DNA from: Mixophyes australis
Lineage: Eukaryota; Chordata; Amphibia; Anura; Limnodynastidae
Direction of reading: 5' to 3'
Length of the DNA stretch: 64,000 nucleotides
Assembly (NCBI GenBank): GCA_036250195.1
Contig: JAVHZZ010000006.1
Span: 191,889,850 to 191,953,849, forward strand
Shown: piece by piece, positions 43,175-54,960 of the stretch
Numbering within the stretch: the stretch's first letter is position 1
How the letters are laid out: every line of letters begins with the position of its first letter
Made by a program: the position numbers and the translations under genes
Notes under the pieces: generated by a model
Database searches by the model: none
Told to the model about the DNA's origin: nothing
The model's input: only the letters and a program-made list of their open reading frames with translations

Positions 43175-44300
43175 CAGACAAACACAATAAATTCAGCGCT
43201 GTAACACTAGTCTCTAGCGTATTAAAACTAGGTGTTTGTCTAGAGACCCGCTGCTGTGAAAAAACCTAGTGGTTTAATTGGACAATTCAAAAAATGTGTA
43301 ACAGCGCTGAGACTTCAGACAACACCCAGTATTGAATCCATGTGTGATAGTATTAAAATATTTATTAAGCTAACAACAATAAAACATACAACAGTAAATA
43401 TTGTCAATATCAGTGCACTGATAGACCAATCCCACTCCACTGTCAATATAAATACCAAGGCTGGTTGAGATTTATATATCTATCTTGAGCTTCAATATTG
43501 ATACGGGATATAATTATTCCTTCCCATATATTACATAGATTGTGTTGTGGTGCAATTCAAAGTCACTCAGATGATAATTCCCATTGGATATCTCCAGATG
43601 AATCCCTTATCCAACATCTTTGTATTAAAACCATGCTCCATGCATAAACATAATGGTCTTTCCCGTAAAATGAAGCAGTAGTATGTCTCAAACAATGTCG
43701 TTCTTTACCATGATACTAATACGATATGACTTGTCAAAATGTCAGGTAGAATAACTTTCATATGTGGCTCTATACGGAAAATCCACTCTCTTTGATGATA
43801 TTTTTGCTCATAAGAAAAGTTCGAACAATTTAGCAATAATAACATGCAATAGTAAATAATTTATCCGTTACTTTCCTGGACTTTAGTAGTGGATCCGTCG
43901 GCACATCTCACAGTAATTTCCCATTTTGGCTTGATCTGTATCTCCGTGGGTATGGTACGGCGGTCTCAACACCCAGATCCGAACACCTCTGTCCGTGCCA
44001 GTTGAGCAATGAGTGTAAATATAGCGATCCGCACCTTCTCAATAGTGAATTTCCTCTGATGAAGTCACTTTGGTGATGAAACGCCTCAGGCAGTATTAGC
44101 ACTACCATGTCCCACTTCACCTAAGGACTATTGAGAAGATGTGGACAATGGAGTGGGATTGGTCTATCAGTGCACTGATATTGACAATATTTACTGTTGT
44201 ATATTTTATTGTTTTTAGCTTAATAAATATTTTAATGCTATCACACGTGGATTCAATACTGGGTGTTGTCTGAAGTCTCAGTGCTGTTACACATTTTTTG
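43175..44300 (+). mobile_element. Hairpin-shaped, hammerhead-bearing insert with 15-bp target duplication
   Basis: AACTTCTTAATTTAA flanks the insert at 43160-43174 and 44301-44315. Inverted arms of about 154 bases lie at 43288-43441 (starting CAAAAAATGTGTAACAGCGC) and 44147-44300 (ending GCTGTTACACATTTTTTG). An extra ~110 bases precede the left arm. A hammerhead motif (H5) lies at 44053-44090, just before the right arm. There is no coding capacity. Layout, size and duplication length match the insert at 35020-35923, although the arm sequences differ. Best reading: a non-autonomous Penelope-type element, or an RNA-templated insertion of one. Confidence 0.8.
44053..44090 (+). ncRNA. Hammerhead ribozyme-like motif H5 (intact core)
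   Basis: Stem I CCT (44053-44055) pairs with AGG (44088-44090). CTGATGA (44056-44062) and GAAAC (44078-44082) are both exact. Stem II TCAC/GTGA encloses TTTG. GCCTC follows GAAAC, so cleavage is predicted after CTC at 44087. Stem I is only three bases as I read it. Confidence 0.65.
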
Positions 44301-44315
44301 AACTTCTTAATTTAA

Positions 44316-44338
44316 GTTCCTTAATGAATCAGGCCCCT
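44316..44338. mobile_element. Terminal block of the split palindromic MITE
   Basis: GTTCCTTAATGAATCAGGCC is the inverted counterpart of GGGCCTGATTCATTAAGGAT at 38394, closing the host MITE after the insert. Confidence 0.75.
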
Positions 44339-44524
44339 AGTCTTCAAGGTGTTAAGCAATGGCATAAGAAGCTGTTGATGGACATTACAGAGTTCACGAC
44401 CGGTCCAGCGGGACTCCAACAACAGCACACTGGAAAGCTGACGCCATCCCCAGCGCAGCGGCCTGTGCATCATCTCACAGGGGTAGGTCCATTATCTATG
44501 GCTGACTGTTTACCAGAATTTGAA

Positions 44525-45600
44525 GTCAATCTGCAATAGTCAGGGATAAGATTGTCAAGGAGCTGATGTTGGACTGAATGGCTGGCCCATTCCAGGAGCC
44601 TCCCATTATAATTTAGTAATTTTGCCTCTGGGACTGGTTCCTAAGAAAGCAGCAGACAATTTTAGGTTGATCCAGCACTTATCTTACCCGGCAGGGTCAT
44701 CGGTTACCGATGCTCTGGACAGCGAGAAGTGTTCAATGCTATATCAATCCTTTGTCAGGGCTAAAAAAATGGTCAAAAAGCATGGAAAAGGGGCCCTTAT
44801 GGGAAAAATTAAACATAGTCTACCTTGCGAATGTTGCCGCTGCACCCAGAAAGCTTTAGATTGAAGGACTTTTCAGTCTGATGGGTATTAGTTCATAGAC
44901 AAGTGTTGCCTATGGGCTGTTCAGTATCATGTGCTTTTTTTTTTTTTGAAGCATTTATCTTCTTTTTACAGTGGTGTTTTGAATCCAGCACAGGATGCAA
45001 ATCAGTGGTGCATTTCCTGGATGATTTTTGGTGGCAGATCAGTGTAAGAATTGGCTGTGAGAGTTGGAGAATGTACTTAAGGATTTTGAGTATTGCATTT
45101 GTTTTGTCAGAAATGTCAGGGGTAGGCATTGATAGGGTGAGAAATAAAGTGAAATCTGCTATTGCCAAGTTTATTACCTCCCATGGCAGCAGCAGAAGCA
45201 AAAATTGGGGTTCAATTGTGCATGTTTTTAGAGGAGTGATGGGGTGCACCTTTAAGTGGTTGCACTTGAAATGTTTAACAATGTGTAGGAGGCGCTTAGG
45301 AAGTTGTTGTTACAAGAGGTCATAGCGGTGGGAGGCTTCGGTCCCGATGGACACGGTCATGAGGACCTTGCTTTTTTGGAAAGCGGCAAGCAAGAAAGGG
45401 GGGAGCCAACAGGGTCGGGCAGTATCACCCTGGGAAGACGGCCGCACGCCTGGTTCCAGCTTCAACGGTTAAGCCAATACGGGAGGCGTGCCAGGTTTCA
45501 GCAATTGGAGGATGATTTATGCCAAAGGGCTGGTCTCAGGAGGATGCTGTTGCGGTGCCTAAATGGTAGGCAGAACAAGCCCTATTTTTTCAGATAGAAC
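44525..45600 (+). mobile_element. DIRS-type reverse transcriptase fragment, decayed
   Basis: Frames give PLGLVPKKAADNFRLIQHLS, then GKGALMGKIKHSLP, then FIDKCCLWAVQYHVL and SVVHFLDDFWWQISV (LDDF is the catalytic pair), in the order seen in DIRS-like elements. The later part includes RSQIAKFIT-type text and an open frame at 45304-45597 that I cannot assign. Stops and frameshifts throughout make it dead. A 3' segment with AATAAAGATGTAACC near 45670 may be its terminal region. Confidence 0.75.
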
Positions 45601-45949
45601 TGGAAAAAGTTGGAAAATATTATTAGCCTTGCATGCCACTTGTCTGCCAAATACAAGTTTGGAAGTATTTAATAAAGATGTAACCAAAATAATTTTGCCA
45701 AATACTTGTCTCAGAGTCTTTCTTTATTAGCTCACTGCGTGGGACGCTGGTTGGTCGGCCTATATCACTTATATTAAAAACAGTGGTAAGGTAGATTCCC
45801 TCCTGGTGAAATAGTTCAGGCAAAAGCAACATTGGAATGCTATCTCTCATATTAAAAATCCTAAAGATCAACTTATATATATGCCTTAAATTATCACAAG
45901 TGAATTCCAATTATACAGTGTAACCCTTACTCTTCATATAACATATCCA

Positions 45950-46460
45950 ATAAGGATTTTTTGCCATTATGCAATCTCCCTAAACTCTTCTCTGAAATTT
46001 CTTTGTCTCTAAATTGCCCTATCACCCCTGAGGGGACACTTTCAACTAGTCTTGTTTCCAAATGACTCAATTGTTCAACATAATCCTAGAAGGAGGCTTC
46101 TTTGACGTTGCTAATACAAGAGCTTGTATCACCATTTTATCACCATTATTCCCAAGGAAGGCAAGGAACCTCCCTATGTGGGAATTATCTTCACGTTTAA
46201 TTGTTAGTTGTGGAACATTTTTTGCCAAGATCTTCCTCACCAGACTCAACAACATCCTTTACATCGCTTATTCACCTCAAATGGGGTTTGTCTCTAGCCT
46301 CTAAAAACATCAGGAGAACTATTGTGATCCACCATATCAATATATGTAAGACACATAATCCTTGATTTTGACTTTAGATGCCGAAAAGGCTTTCAACCGC
46401 ATTGGCTGCAGTTTCATGATGAAAACATTCATGGTCTGCGGTCTGCATGGTAAATTTATT
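45950..46460 (+). mobile_element. L1/Tx1-like LINE reverse transcriptase fragment
   Basis: Plus-strand frames contain LPRKARNLPMWELSSRLIV, GTFFAKIFLTRLNNIL and SPQMGFVSS, followed in another frame by LDAEKAFNRIGCSF. These are L1-clade RT blocks (...K.FAKILANRL..., ...Q.GF...R, LDAEKAFDR..W). Asn replaces the Asp after AEKAF, and frames are broken. A Tc1 fragment begins directly after it. Confidence 0.8.
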
Positions 46461-46468
46461 GATAGGAT

Positions 46469-47028
46469 ATGCTTCCATCCTGCACCATACTTCACAGTTA
46501 GCATAATGGAGTAAGGCAGGTAACGTTCTCCCGGCATCCGGCAAACCCAGACTCGCCCATCTGACTGCCAAACAGGGAAGCGTGATTCGTCACTCCACAG
46601 AACACGTTTCCACCGCTTCACAGTCCAGTGTCAGTGTGCTTTACACCACTCCATCCGACGCTTGGCACTGCTCTTGGTGATGTGAGGCTTGCATACAGCT
46701 GCTCAGCCATGGAAACCCATTACATTAAGCTCCCCCCGCACAGTTTTTGCGCTTACATTAATGCCAGTGGAAATTCAGAAATCTTCAGCTATGGAATGAG
46801 CAGAACATTGGCGACTTTTAAGTACCATGCGCCTTAGCAGTCGTTGACTCAGCTCTGTGATATTATGTGGTCTTCCGCTTCGTGGCTGAGTTGCTGTTGT
46901 TCCTAAACACATCCACTTTCTAATAAAATCACTTACAGTTGAGCGTGGAAGATCAAGCAGGGATATTCACTAACTAATTTATTGCAAAGGTAGCATTCTA
47001 TCACAGTACCAGACTTGAAGTTACTGAG
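46469..47028 (-). mobile_element. Tc1/mariner-like element, N-terminal half, left part
   Basis: Minus-strand frames give KRVLWSDESRFPVWQSDGR with the catalytic Asp of WSDES, and VCRMPGERYLPYSIMLTVKY. Further right come HTH-region phrases in decayed form. The C-terminal part is absent, with the copy starting next to the L1 fragment. The element is split at 47028 by a 1403-bp insert and resumes at 48432. Confidence 0.85.
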
Positions 47029-48431
47029 TGTGAGGCGCCGTCCCCACATTCACCATCGGTGCCAGGGATGGACACCTTCCTTTGCCGGCAGCTCGGTCCG
47101 TTGATAGGCATCGGGACGCCATCCTCTTCCTTCAGGGTCTTTCATTGCCGTGCGCATATGTGTCCGCTCGCGTCTCTATTTCCAAGCAATGAGACGTTAC
47201 TGTTAGGAACCCCTCCAGCCAGTACATCAATACCTGGAGTCTGCTCTGAAAGTCTGGTGTTCACTGGAGCCCCTAGTGATGGAGACAGACTTGGCCGCAG
47301 ACAGAGGGTCGTGAGATGTGCACTGACTGGGGAGAACCCAGCGATAGAGTGTAGGGGCAAACAGCAGAGTGAGTCCAAGCAAGGGTCGAGGGCCGGCAGC
47401 AGACAGCGAATCCAGTAAACAAGCCGAGGTCAGAGGTCACAGGCAAAACAGCAGCGTAAGAGACCAGGCAATAGATCAGGGTCAGAAGCACAGGTTCAGA
47501 GTCCAGGAACAGGCAAGGGTCATACACGGGTAATCAATCTGAGGTTGAAACACAAACACAGGAACAAGGTAGCAGGCAGCAGAACTAAAATACAGGACGC
47601 TATAACCGGCAGTGAGGCTCAGTCCTCACTGCCCTAAATACTACTACTAGCCAATCAGAGCCTAGCTCTGAAACTACTCACAGCCTTTGCCTGATACCAA
47701 CTAGATTAATTAGTCCACAGGCTGCGCTATTGTCCGCGCATGCGCCCAGCTTTTTGTTGCGCCCGGAGCGCCTAGGAACGGTTCTCGGCATCCGGCCATT
47801 GCCCTGGCAATGGTTGGGCCGAATTTCCGGAAGCGACGTTCCAGTCGTCATAGCGACAGCCGGGACGCCAGAGGAAGCAGGAATTGAGTCGCGGCGGTTC
47901 CCGCCGCGGCTCGTGACAGTTACTCTGCACTTCCTGTCAGCGTGCAGCTGTTCAGGCCACCGTCTTCACTGCCACCAATCACGGAATGGGCTCCACAGTA
48001 TCTAGGTCTTTCTATGCTCTTCCTATGCTCCAGCGTTCCAGCCTGTTTCCCTGCTCTCTGACTGACCTCCTGTGTACCGACCTGGCTTCCTCTAGTTCTG
48101 CTTCTATATCTCCCTTCGGCCTGATTGCCCTTACTGTATCTGACCTTTGGCTCGCTGACTCCGATTTGCCTTTCCCTTTGATACCACGTTTACCAGAACG
48201 ATTTGATCTCTGCCTGCACGAACTGTTCACACCTCTGCCTGCATGTTCTGTTCACCATTTACTCCGATGGTAACTAACTTGGAGGGTCGTGACCTGCACA
48301 TCCCTTGCAGCAAACTCCAAACTCCCTTGCAAGGTCCTTGGCAAAGACCAGGGGCGTGTTCTGACTCCACGCCTCCTAGCTTAGTAGCGCAAATATCAGC
48401 AAGTGGCCTTCAGTCCCTGTGACCCGTGACA
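47029..48431. mobile_element. LTR-like insert in the Tc1 element with 5-bp duplication
   Basis: CTGAG flanks the block at 47024-47028 and 48432-48436. The block begins TGTGAGGCGCC and ends GACCCGTGACA, so it has TG...CA ends. These features fit an LTR or a deleted LTR retrotransposon. An internal CGGCTCGTGACA at about 47917-47928 could mark an LTR edge within a composite of ~900 and ~500 bases. No gag or pol sequence is recognisable. Open frames at 47059-47418, 47730-48005 and 47986-48273 match nothing. Confidence 0.7.
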
Positions 48432-48535
48432 CTGAGCTTACAAATGTTTGCAAATGGAGACTGCATGGCTAGGTGCTTGATTTTATACATCTCTGGCAAT
48501 GTGCTCATTAATTGATTGGTGTCCACATTTCTTTT
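48432..48535 (-). mobile_element. Tc1/mariner-like element, resumed terminal part
   Basis: After the CTGAG duplication, ACAAATGTTTGCAAATGGAG and GGTGCTTGATTTTATACATC continue the Tc1 5' non-coding region, up to TTGGTGTCCACATTTC, where the terminal repeat decays into a T-run. Confidence 0.75.
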
Positions 48536-48966
48536 TTTTAACTGCCCCTGGATAAGGAGTCTGAGCCTAGTTTTGTGTGATTTTTGGCATAAAAAATTCT
48601 TGTATAAATGGCGCATTCTGGCAAAATCCATGTTTGTACTGCAATGCCATAATGACTTGTTTGTCTGAACACGCATACAGCAATTTACTTAAGGATGAGA
48701 CCTTAATGGTGAAACTTGAGACTTTTATTGCTGCTCGGAGCTTGTACTGCCATCCCTTTTCCTTTTTTTCTAATATAATTGTATTTGTTTCCATTTTAAG
48801 CTAATAGATGTTGTTAATTATGGAAAAGTACTTTGGCTTAGAGAAAATGTCTAAATAAAACATACTTATACCTAACAATACAGTTGAGCATAATAATGTG
48901 GGGAAAAGCTTATAACATTGCTCAAATGAATATTTCTGCATTATGGTTTGTGGGCTTGGGACAGAT

Positions 48967-49240
48967 TCATCATCATCAGCTATTTATATAGCGCCACTAA
49001 TTCCACAGCAATGTACAGAGAACTCACTCACATCAGTCCCTGCCCCATTGGAACTTACAGTCTAAATTCCCTAACATACGGGTCAATTTGATAGCAGCCA
49101 ATTAACCTACTAGTGTGTTCTTGAAGTGTGGGAGGAAACACATGCAAACTCCACACAGATAAGGCCATGGTCAGGAATTGAACTCATGACCCCAGTGCTG
49201 AGAGGCAGAAGTGCTAACCACTAAGCCACCGTGCTGCTCC
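48967..49240 (-). mobile_element. V-SINE-like copy, nearly full length
   Basis: In minus sense: head GGTGGCTTAGTGGTTAGCAC (A-box-like TGGCTTAGTGG), then AGTTCAATTCC (B-box-like, consensus GGTTCGANTCC), a core with a deletion around GTGTTTCCTCCCACACTTC, and tail GCTATATAAATAGCTGATGATG. The A and B boxes are those of a tRNA-derived RNA polymerase III promoter. It is not a functional tRNA gene. Confidence 0.85.
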
Positions 49241-51470
49241 AACAGAATGTTAATACAGGGAGATAGGCTGGAAAGTGTGTGGCTTACTGGGAATAATGCA
49301 TGTGCATCATCCTGTATAAGAATAATGACCAACCTTTAAAAATATGTGCATAACCATAAGTACAAAATATACTGTGGTATTTGGGATAAAGTAGATCACT
49401 GCTTCAGTGGTTCACAACCTGTCAATGCTTCAGTGGTGCCCAAATGTCATATTTTTTACATTGTTTTTTTTTTTTTTGGGGACACATCGATGTTAAAATA
49501 ATGAAATAATGTCGTGAATATATACATGTAAATAAATGTCTGAATGTTTTAAAACCAAACAGAATTATTGTTAATTTGTGCATTTTGATCATTAAATATA
49601 GATTGTTATGTAATCTGAATTGCATATATTCAGCATGTTAAGGACTCTGTGGCCTAGCATACATAGTATGGGGCTCTATTTATGTATAACATGTTATTCA
49701 GCTCTGCTCCGTCACAAGGCATCAGATGTAGCAGAGGATTTCAGGTCAGGAGAAGGGAAGAGGGCAGTGCAACAGGCTGTACAGTAATGATTGATAACAC
49801 TGCCACGTGTGTACGCACTCTCTTCACACTAATCCTCCTATGGCCCCATAACAAATCTGGTTAAAAGAAACTTAATTTTGAAATTTTAAAGTATTAAGCA
49901 AGGGATGGGATGATGTACTTTTGCATACCATTCATATGGCAAAAATATATACAACAACATAATATATGTAGAATCCTGTTTTTTATTTTATTTTAAATTC
50001 ATTTGTGTTTAGCTTATAGAACAATCAGAAAGTTTAGAATAAAAAGAAGCAACTTTTATTAATTAATGGGTCTAATGTTATTTTTGTAAGGCACAATAAA
50101 TCAATAGTATAAGACAACAAAACCCATTCCCAAACAATAACTATTCTCTGATCCATCCAACTGCTGCACTCTCCTTGGTTTCCCTACTTACACTGTTTTC
50201 CCTATCCCAGCCAACTTTGGACATAAGAATTATTAATAATAATCTGCCTGAGCACTTGGAAGTTCTAGTACTGACCTCAATTCCTGGAAGTCTTGAAAGT
50301 GCAGAGCTGCCTGGCTCAAAGCCATGTATTCATCCGTTTGACAGTTCCCAGGTTCCATCTCTTGTGTTCTCCCCTATGCAGGCCTATGCTTGTGGAAAGC
50401 CCTTGTAAACTCAGACCCAGGGTAGCTTAGGAGAGGGGGCTGCTATCTCTCTCTTTTAACATTGTTGTTTTTAATACTTTTTTTATATTAAAAATCTGTT
50501 ATTGGAATAAAGTTTTAAACAAAAATAATTTATAATAACAAGTAATTGGTGGCGCAGTGGTTTTCACTGCCTCAAAGTAAATTAAAACCTACGGGAAATG
50601 TATGAATCGAAGGCTATTAAAACTGCAGAGAAGCGTCAGTTTGCAGTCAATATTTAAAATGGCAATTTTAGTAAAGGCAAAACCCGATGGGGACTGCCTG
50701 ACCACGCCTAGTTCCTAACAAACTGGTAGGCTACAATTTTGAAAATATTGGTTAATCCCACAAAATAGCTGCTTACATTGTGTGCAGGATATGGGTACAC
50801 TTTAATGGACATCTAAGCTCAAAAATGCTAAATTACCATGAACTGCCCAATCCACTTTCCTAACCAGCCACGCCCCACCTATTTCAAATGTGATTTCCTC
50901 CACTTTCCAATAGGCCACACCCCTTTTGACAACTGTATATTATGACTACCCTGCGAATATCAGACCTCTCTGACTTCTAATTGGTATGTGCGGTATGCCA
51001 ACCAACCTAAACATTTCACAGTGTGACGATAGTCTGTACTTATATTTACCACTTATCTTAAACGAATATCTTGGGCTGACTTAATTAATTAATCCCTTGT
51101 GGGCCATGGACTAGACTCTACAAGACTCTCTAAAGTGCTAAGGACTATTTCCACTCGTCCTCTGCATTTAATGGGGTAAGAAAACCCGCAGATCATTTCT
51201 CACTGTGGTACTGCCAGAGGAAAGGAATCTTTCCATCATTAGAAGCGGAGTGACAGCGTGCATACACACAGTCCATTAAAGCCTTTGGAAAATGCAAAGG
51301 TTAGGGGGAGGCTCTTAGAGCTTCTATCTCCTTATCCCTGACTCTTAGAAAGCTGTCAGATCCTTCATTTCAAAGCGTGAAGTGCCTTTTTATTTATTGC
51401 CTGCTGATCGTTTTTGATCAGCAGACAATAAATAAATAGGTGATGAGCCCACACATATAGAACCACATAA
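49241..51470. other. No gene seen
   Basis: Short open frames at 49422-49625, 49682-49864 and 50175-50408 are unsupported. The stretch contains a T-run near 49465-49478. No repeat family was recognised with confidence. Confidence 0.35.
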
Positions 51471-51472
51471 AG

Positions 51473-51999
51473 GGCCTGATTCAAGTCTGAACGCAACTGG
51501 CATGTAAGTTGCATTTTAATAAGAGCACAGAACTTGTGCGTATTCAAATCCAAATGAATCTCAAGATACATTTTGATTGGAATCTGGTTGTTAAGCACAC
51601 TTTACCTAAACAGTAGTTGCTGTGCGTAGACACACAGAACAGTCTGCACTATACCCACATGTGGAAGTACCAAAAAAAATGAATGCATAAAAATATGTTT
51701 AAGATAAAAAAGAAGAACTCTTAACAGAATAAACAATTAGACATTTTTATTTATTTTTTACATTATTTACATAAAGATAACTTCAGTGCATACTGTACAT
51801 ACAATAAACTTTCTATAGTCTATCTTAGTTGCACACAGTTGTTCTGTATTAGCTACTGACATGGGACTTGAATTGGCTGCATCTGGGAACACCCTTACTG
51901 TACATAGGCTGCATTAGTCCCCCCTTTCATCCCCTCTTCTGGGCCTCAAGTCATAGGCAGTAAGTGTCATTTGCATTCAGACATGAATTGCATGCAATT
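51473..51999. repeat. Interspersed repeat with GGGCCTGATTCAAG end, cut by the DIRS element
   Basis: Begins GGGCCTGATTCAAGTCTGAA. Its right part, from GGACTTGAATTGGCTGCATC to GACATGAATTGCATGCAATT, parallels 27809-28147. The similarity stops at about 51999 where DIRS-like sequence begins, suggesting the DIRS element inserted here or that the two are fused. Confidence 0.5.
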
Positions 52000-52697
52000 C
52001 TGCCCTTTTGTTCGGCTTACAGCCTAGCGTTAGGGATAAGATTAGCAAGGGCTTGTACGTGAATATGTTTAAATTAACGGTGTTAGCTAGAAAAGATTTA
52101 GACTCAGCTTGCGCAAAAGGGATATGACGAGCAGTTTCAGGAGAACGTGAGCGGCCAGGTAGATATGCCCCTAGCCTAGGCATTAGAGATGTGGAGATCT
52201 GGATGAAACTCAACCAGGCGAGTCTCGGTTTAGAGCAAGGGGGGAGCGTGACAAGGTTTCAGTAAGGGGGGAGATGGAGTGGTCCCTAATTCCCTAAGAA
52301 CAGGTGCTTTGCGTTCAACAACGAGTCTTGTGAGAGGGGAGAGTCCTGCAAATATCACCAAATATGTTCCAATTTCCGTGGACCACGCTCAGCCAAAGAG
52401 TGCCCGAGGAGTGTCCCTGGCCTCGGCAGGGGCTGCGGAATTGACGGAGGCAATCCTTAAAGCCCATTCGCCCATCAACCTTCCAGTACTAGAGAAATGG
52501 CTCAGTCTTTATCCTCGGACGTCTCAGGCCGCCTTCCTCTGCAAAGGTTTTCGGTACGGTTTCCAGCTCCCTGTCAGCTCCGTGATATCCGCCAGAGCCA
52601 CTAAGAATCTTGAGCCAGCTTATTCTTTCCCGGAAGTACTGGAGAAAAGAATTTGCGGAGAGGTCAGGCTGGGTCGCATGGTAGGACCTTTTCTTTA
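52000..52697 (+). mobile_element. DIRS element, upstream ORF and start of RT
   Basis: The frame 52279-52698 gives NITKYVPISVDHAQPKSARG, SPINLPVLEKWLSLYPRTSQ and ERICGEVRLGRMVGPF. The last phrase is the conserved lead-in to the DIRS reverse transcriptase (E...GR..GPF..PP). A stop (TAA at 52696) falls right after it, and the RT motifs continue beyond. The 5' limit of the element is approximate. Confidence 0.75.
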
Positions 52698-54040
52698 ACC
52701 CCCTATTTCAGATTTAGTCATTGCCCCAGTAGGTGTAGTCCCAAAGAAAGCCCCGGGTAAATTCTGCTTAATACAACATTTATCACAACCATCTGGGAGC
52801 TCGGCTAATGATGCTATAGATCAGGACATCAGTACTGTAGTATATCAATCATTTGAGGATGCCCTGGCCCTTATTAGACATTTCGGAGGAGGTGTCCTTA
52901 TGGCCAAACTGGAAAGTGAGTCAGCTTTCCATTTATTCCCTCTACACCCAGATTCATTCAAGTTCATGGGCTTTCGAGTTAAAGATAAATAATACATAGA
53001 CCATGGGGTGCTCTCTATCTTGCACTTTCTTCAAGTCATTCAGCTCTTTCCTTCATTGGGCTATTCAGGCAGGGACAGGTCACTATGGGATAGTGCATAA
53101 TCTTGATGAGTTTCTGTTTGTCGGTCCGGCCAAGTCCAAGCTATGCGTGGATACATTGTACGCCACTCAGGCATTCTTTTCCTTAATGGGGGTTCCTAAG
53201 GCTTGGGACAAGGCAGAGGGTCCTACTACGTGTTTATCTTTCCTGGGGATAGTAATTGATACAGTGGAAGGTTGCTTTCGCTTGCCAACGAATATGATCA
53301 ATAAATGAGAGAGTTTGATATCCAGTATCCTGGTCTCTCCCTCTAACACTCTACGACAGATTCAAGCTTTGATGGGCTCCTTTAACTTTGCCTGCAGGGT
53401 GATCCCTATGTGTAGAATATTTTGTAGGAAACTCCAGTTAGCCACAGCGGGTCAGAGTAGACTGCATTCCTTTATTACATTAAATAATGAGATCAAGGCA
53501 GATTTGAAGGTTTGGGTTACATTTCTAAGGAATTTTAGCAGTACTAGAATTTGGTCTTCCCCTCCAATATCCACTATGGCTTTGGACTTATACACCAATG
53601 CAGCAGTGGGTAAGGATTTTGGGGCATTTTTCCAGGGCGAATGATGTTCATCCCCTTGGCCTCAAGCATGAATAGAGAATGGCCTGGTCCGGAACCTGCT
53701 GGTTTTAGAGTTATTCCCCATCATAGTGTCTTTGGTGTAATGGGCACCTCAGCTAAGTGAGCGCAATGTGTCCTTCTGGTGCGACAATTTGGGCGTGGTC
53801 CCGACAATCAACCGCCAGAGTGAATCCTCTAGGCCAGCAGTTAACCTGCTGCACTTTCTGGTTCTTTGTTGCCTGGAGTACAACATAAATTTTCGTGCTA
53901 GACATGTCCCTGGAGTAGATAATTGCATAGCAGATGCTCTTGATTGGAATCGCTTTAGGTCGCTAGCTCCACATACCAGGTCCATCGGTATAACATGTCC
54001 ATCTTATGTTTGGCAGATGGTCGAACCGGCATAAGGGGTC
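52698..54040 (+). mobile_element. DIRS element, reverse transcriptase and RNase H
   Basis: Motifs in order: GVVPKKAPGKFCLIQHLSQP, GGGVLMAKLESESAFHLFPL, GCSLSCTFFKSFSSFLHW (53003 onward), VHNLDEFLFVG (about 53097-53130; consensus LDDF, so Glu replaces the second catalytic Asp) and LSFLGIVIDTVEGCFRLP. RNase H-like blocks follow: ALDLYTNAAV (consensus TDAS), SFWCDNLGVV and RHVPGVDNCIADALDWNRF. Stops near 52989 and 53308 and frameshifts split the ORF. This is a recognisable but dead copy, better preserved than the one at 44525. Confidence 0.9.
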
Positions 54041-54159
54041 TGGCTGAAGCTTCCCTGGCACCAACCACTTGGAAGGCTTATCGTTTGGCATGGCAGCGTT
54101 GAGAAAATTTTCTGGCATCCCATAGCATCAGCCCCCTGGGGAGTCCTCACGGTATTGCA

Positions 54160-54960
54160 GATTTCATGTGGGAATGTTATATGGACGGTTTTAGTAAAAC
54201 ATCTATGGGTTCAACCTTGGCTGGTAAATATTTTATGTCTAAAATGCAGGGACAGGCAGACCCCACAAAATCTTTTCTTATTTCCAAGGCCCTAAAGGGT
54301 TGGGCTAAACTCCGCCCCATTACGTTAGATAGCAAGAGACCCATAGATCCACTTTTGTTGGCCTGCATCATTTCATCCTTTGACGCAGGTTGCTTCAGAT
54401 TCATACGAAATAACACTTTTTAGCACGGCTTTCACAATGGCCTTCCACACTGCTCTTAGAGTTAGCGAATTGGTGGCGCAATCAAAACAAGTGAAAGGAG
54501 GAGCTATCTTGTCAAAAAATGTTATTTTAAACCACAACCTATTTAAGTGTAAAATAGTGTTTTCCAAAACCAATAACCTTTACCCAGACGGGTAAAGGTC
54601 ATTGGTTCTCTCTTTACATTCAGAAAGAACAGGTGATTTGTCCGGTTACCCTATGTCATAAGCTAGCAGTGTTCCGGCCCATTCATGCCAATTTATGGCT
54701 GGTTCACAGAGATGGGTCGCCCCTTACGAAATTCCAGTTTCACGTGTTACTCAAGCGCTCCCTAGTGTATTTGGGTTTAGACCCCTCCGCTTATAGCACA
54801 CATGCGTTTCGCATTGGGCGTGCGTCGGCTGCAGCAACCGGAGGGGCAACTGTGTCGTCTATTCAAGCTTTAGGCAGATGGATGTCTTAACAGTTATAAA
54901 GGTTACATTAGACCCGATGTTTAATCATGTTTTCTTTCCTCCTCTGCAGCTCTTCTCTAC
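54160..54960 (+). mobile_element. DIRS element, tyrosine recombinase
   Basis: DIRS elements integrate through a tyrosine recombinase rather than a DDE integrase. Visible catalytic-box parts: FHTALRVSELV (box I Arg, about 54455), THAFRIGRASAAATG (His-x-x-Arg, about 54800) and LGRWMS. After a one-base shift the next frame reads NSYKGYIRPDV, which would carry the catalytic Tyr. An in-frame stop (54598) and frame changes near 54420 break the domain. This identifies the element as DIRS rather than Ty3/gypsy, whose RT/RNase H part is otherwise similar. Confidence 0.9.

Noticed and set aside
44903..45325. 140-codon open frame as a host gene
   Set aside because: It contains the LDDF block of a DIRS reverse transcriptase and lies between other DIRS motifs, so it is a transposon remnant.
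47059..48273. Open frames of 119, 91 and 95 codons
   Set aside because: All lie within the LTR-like insert, overlap frames on the other strand and match no protein family.
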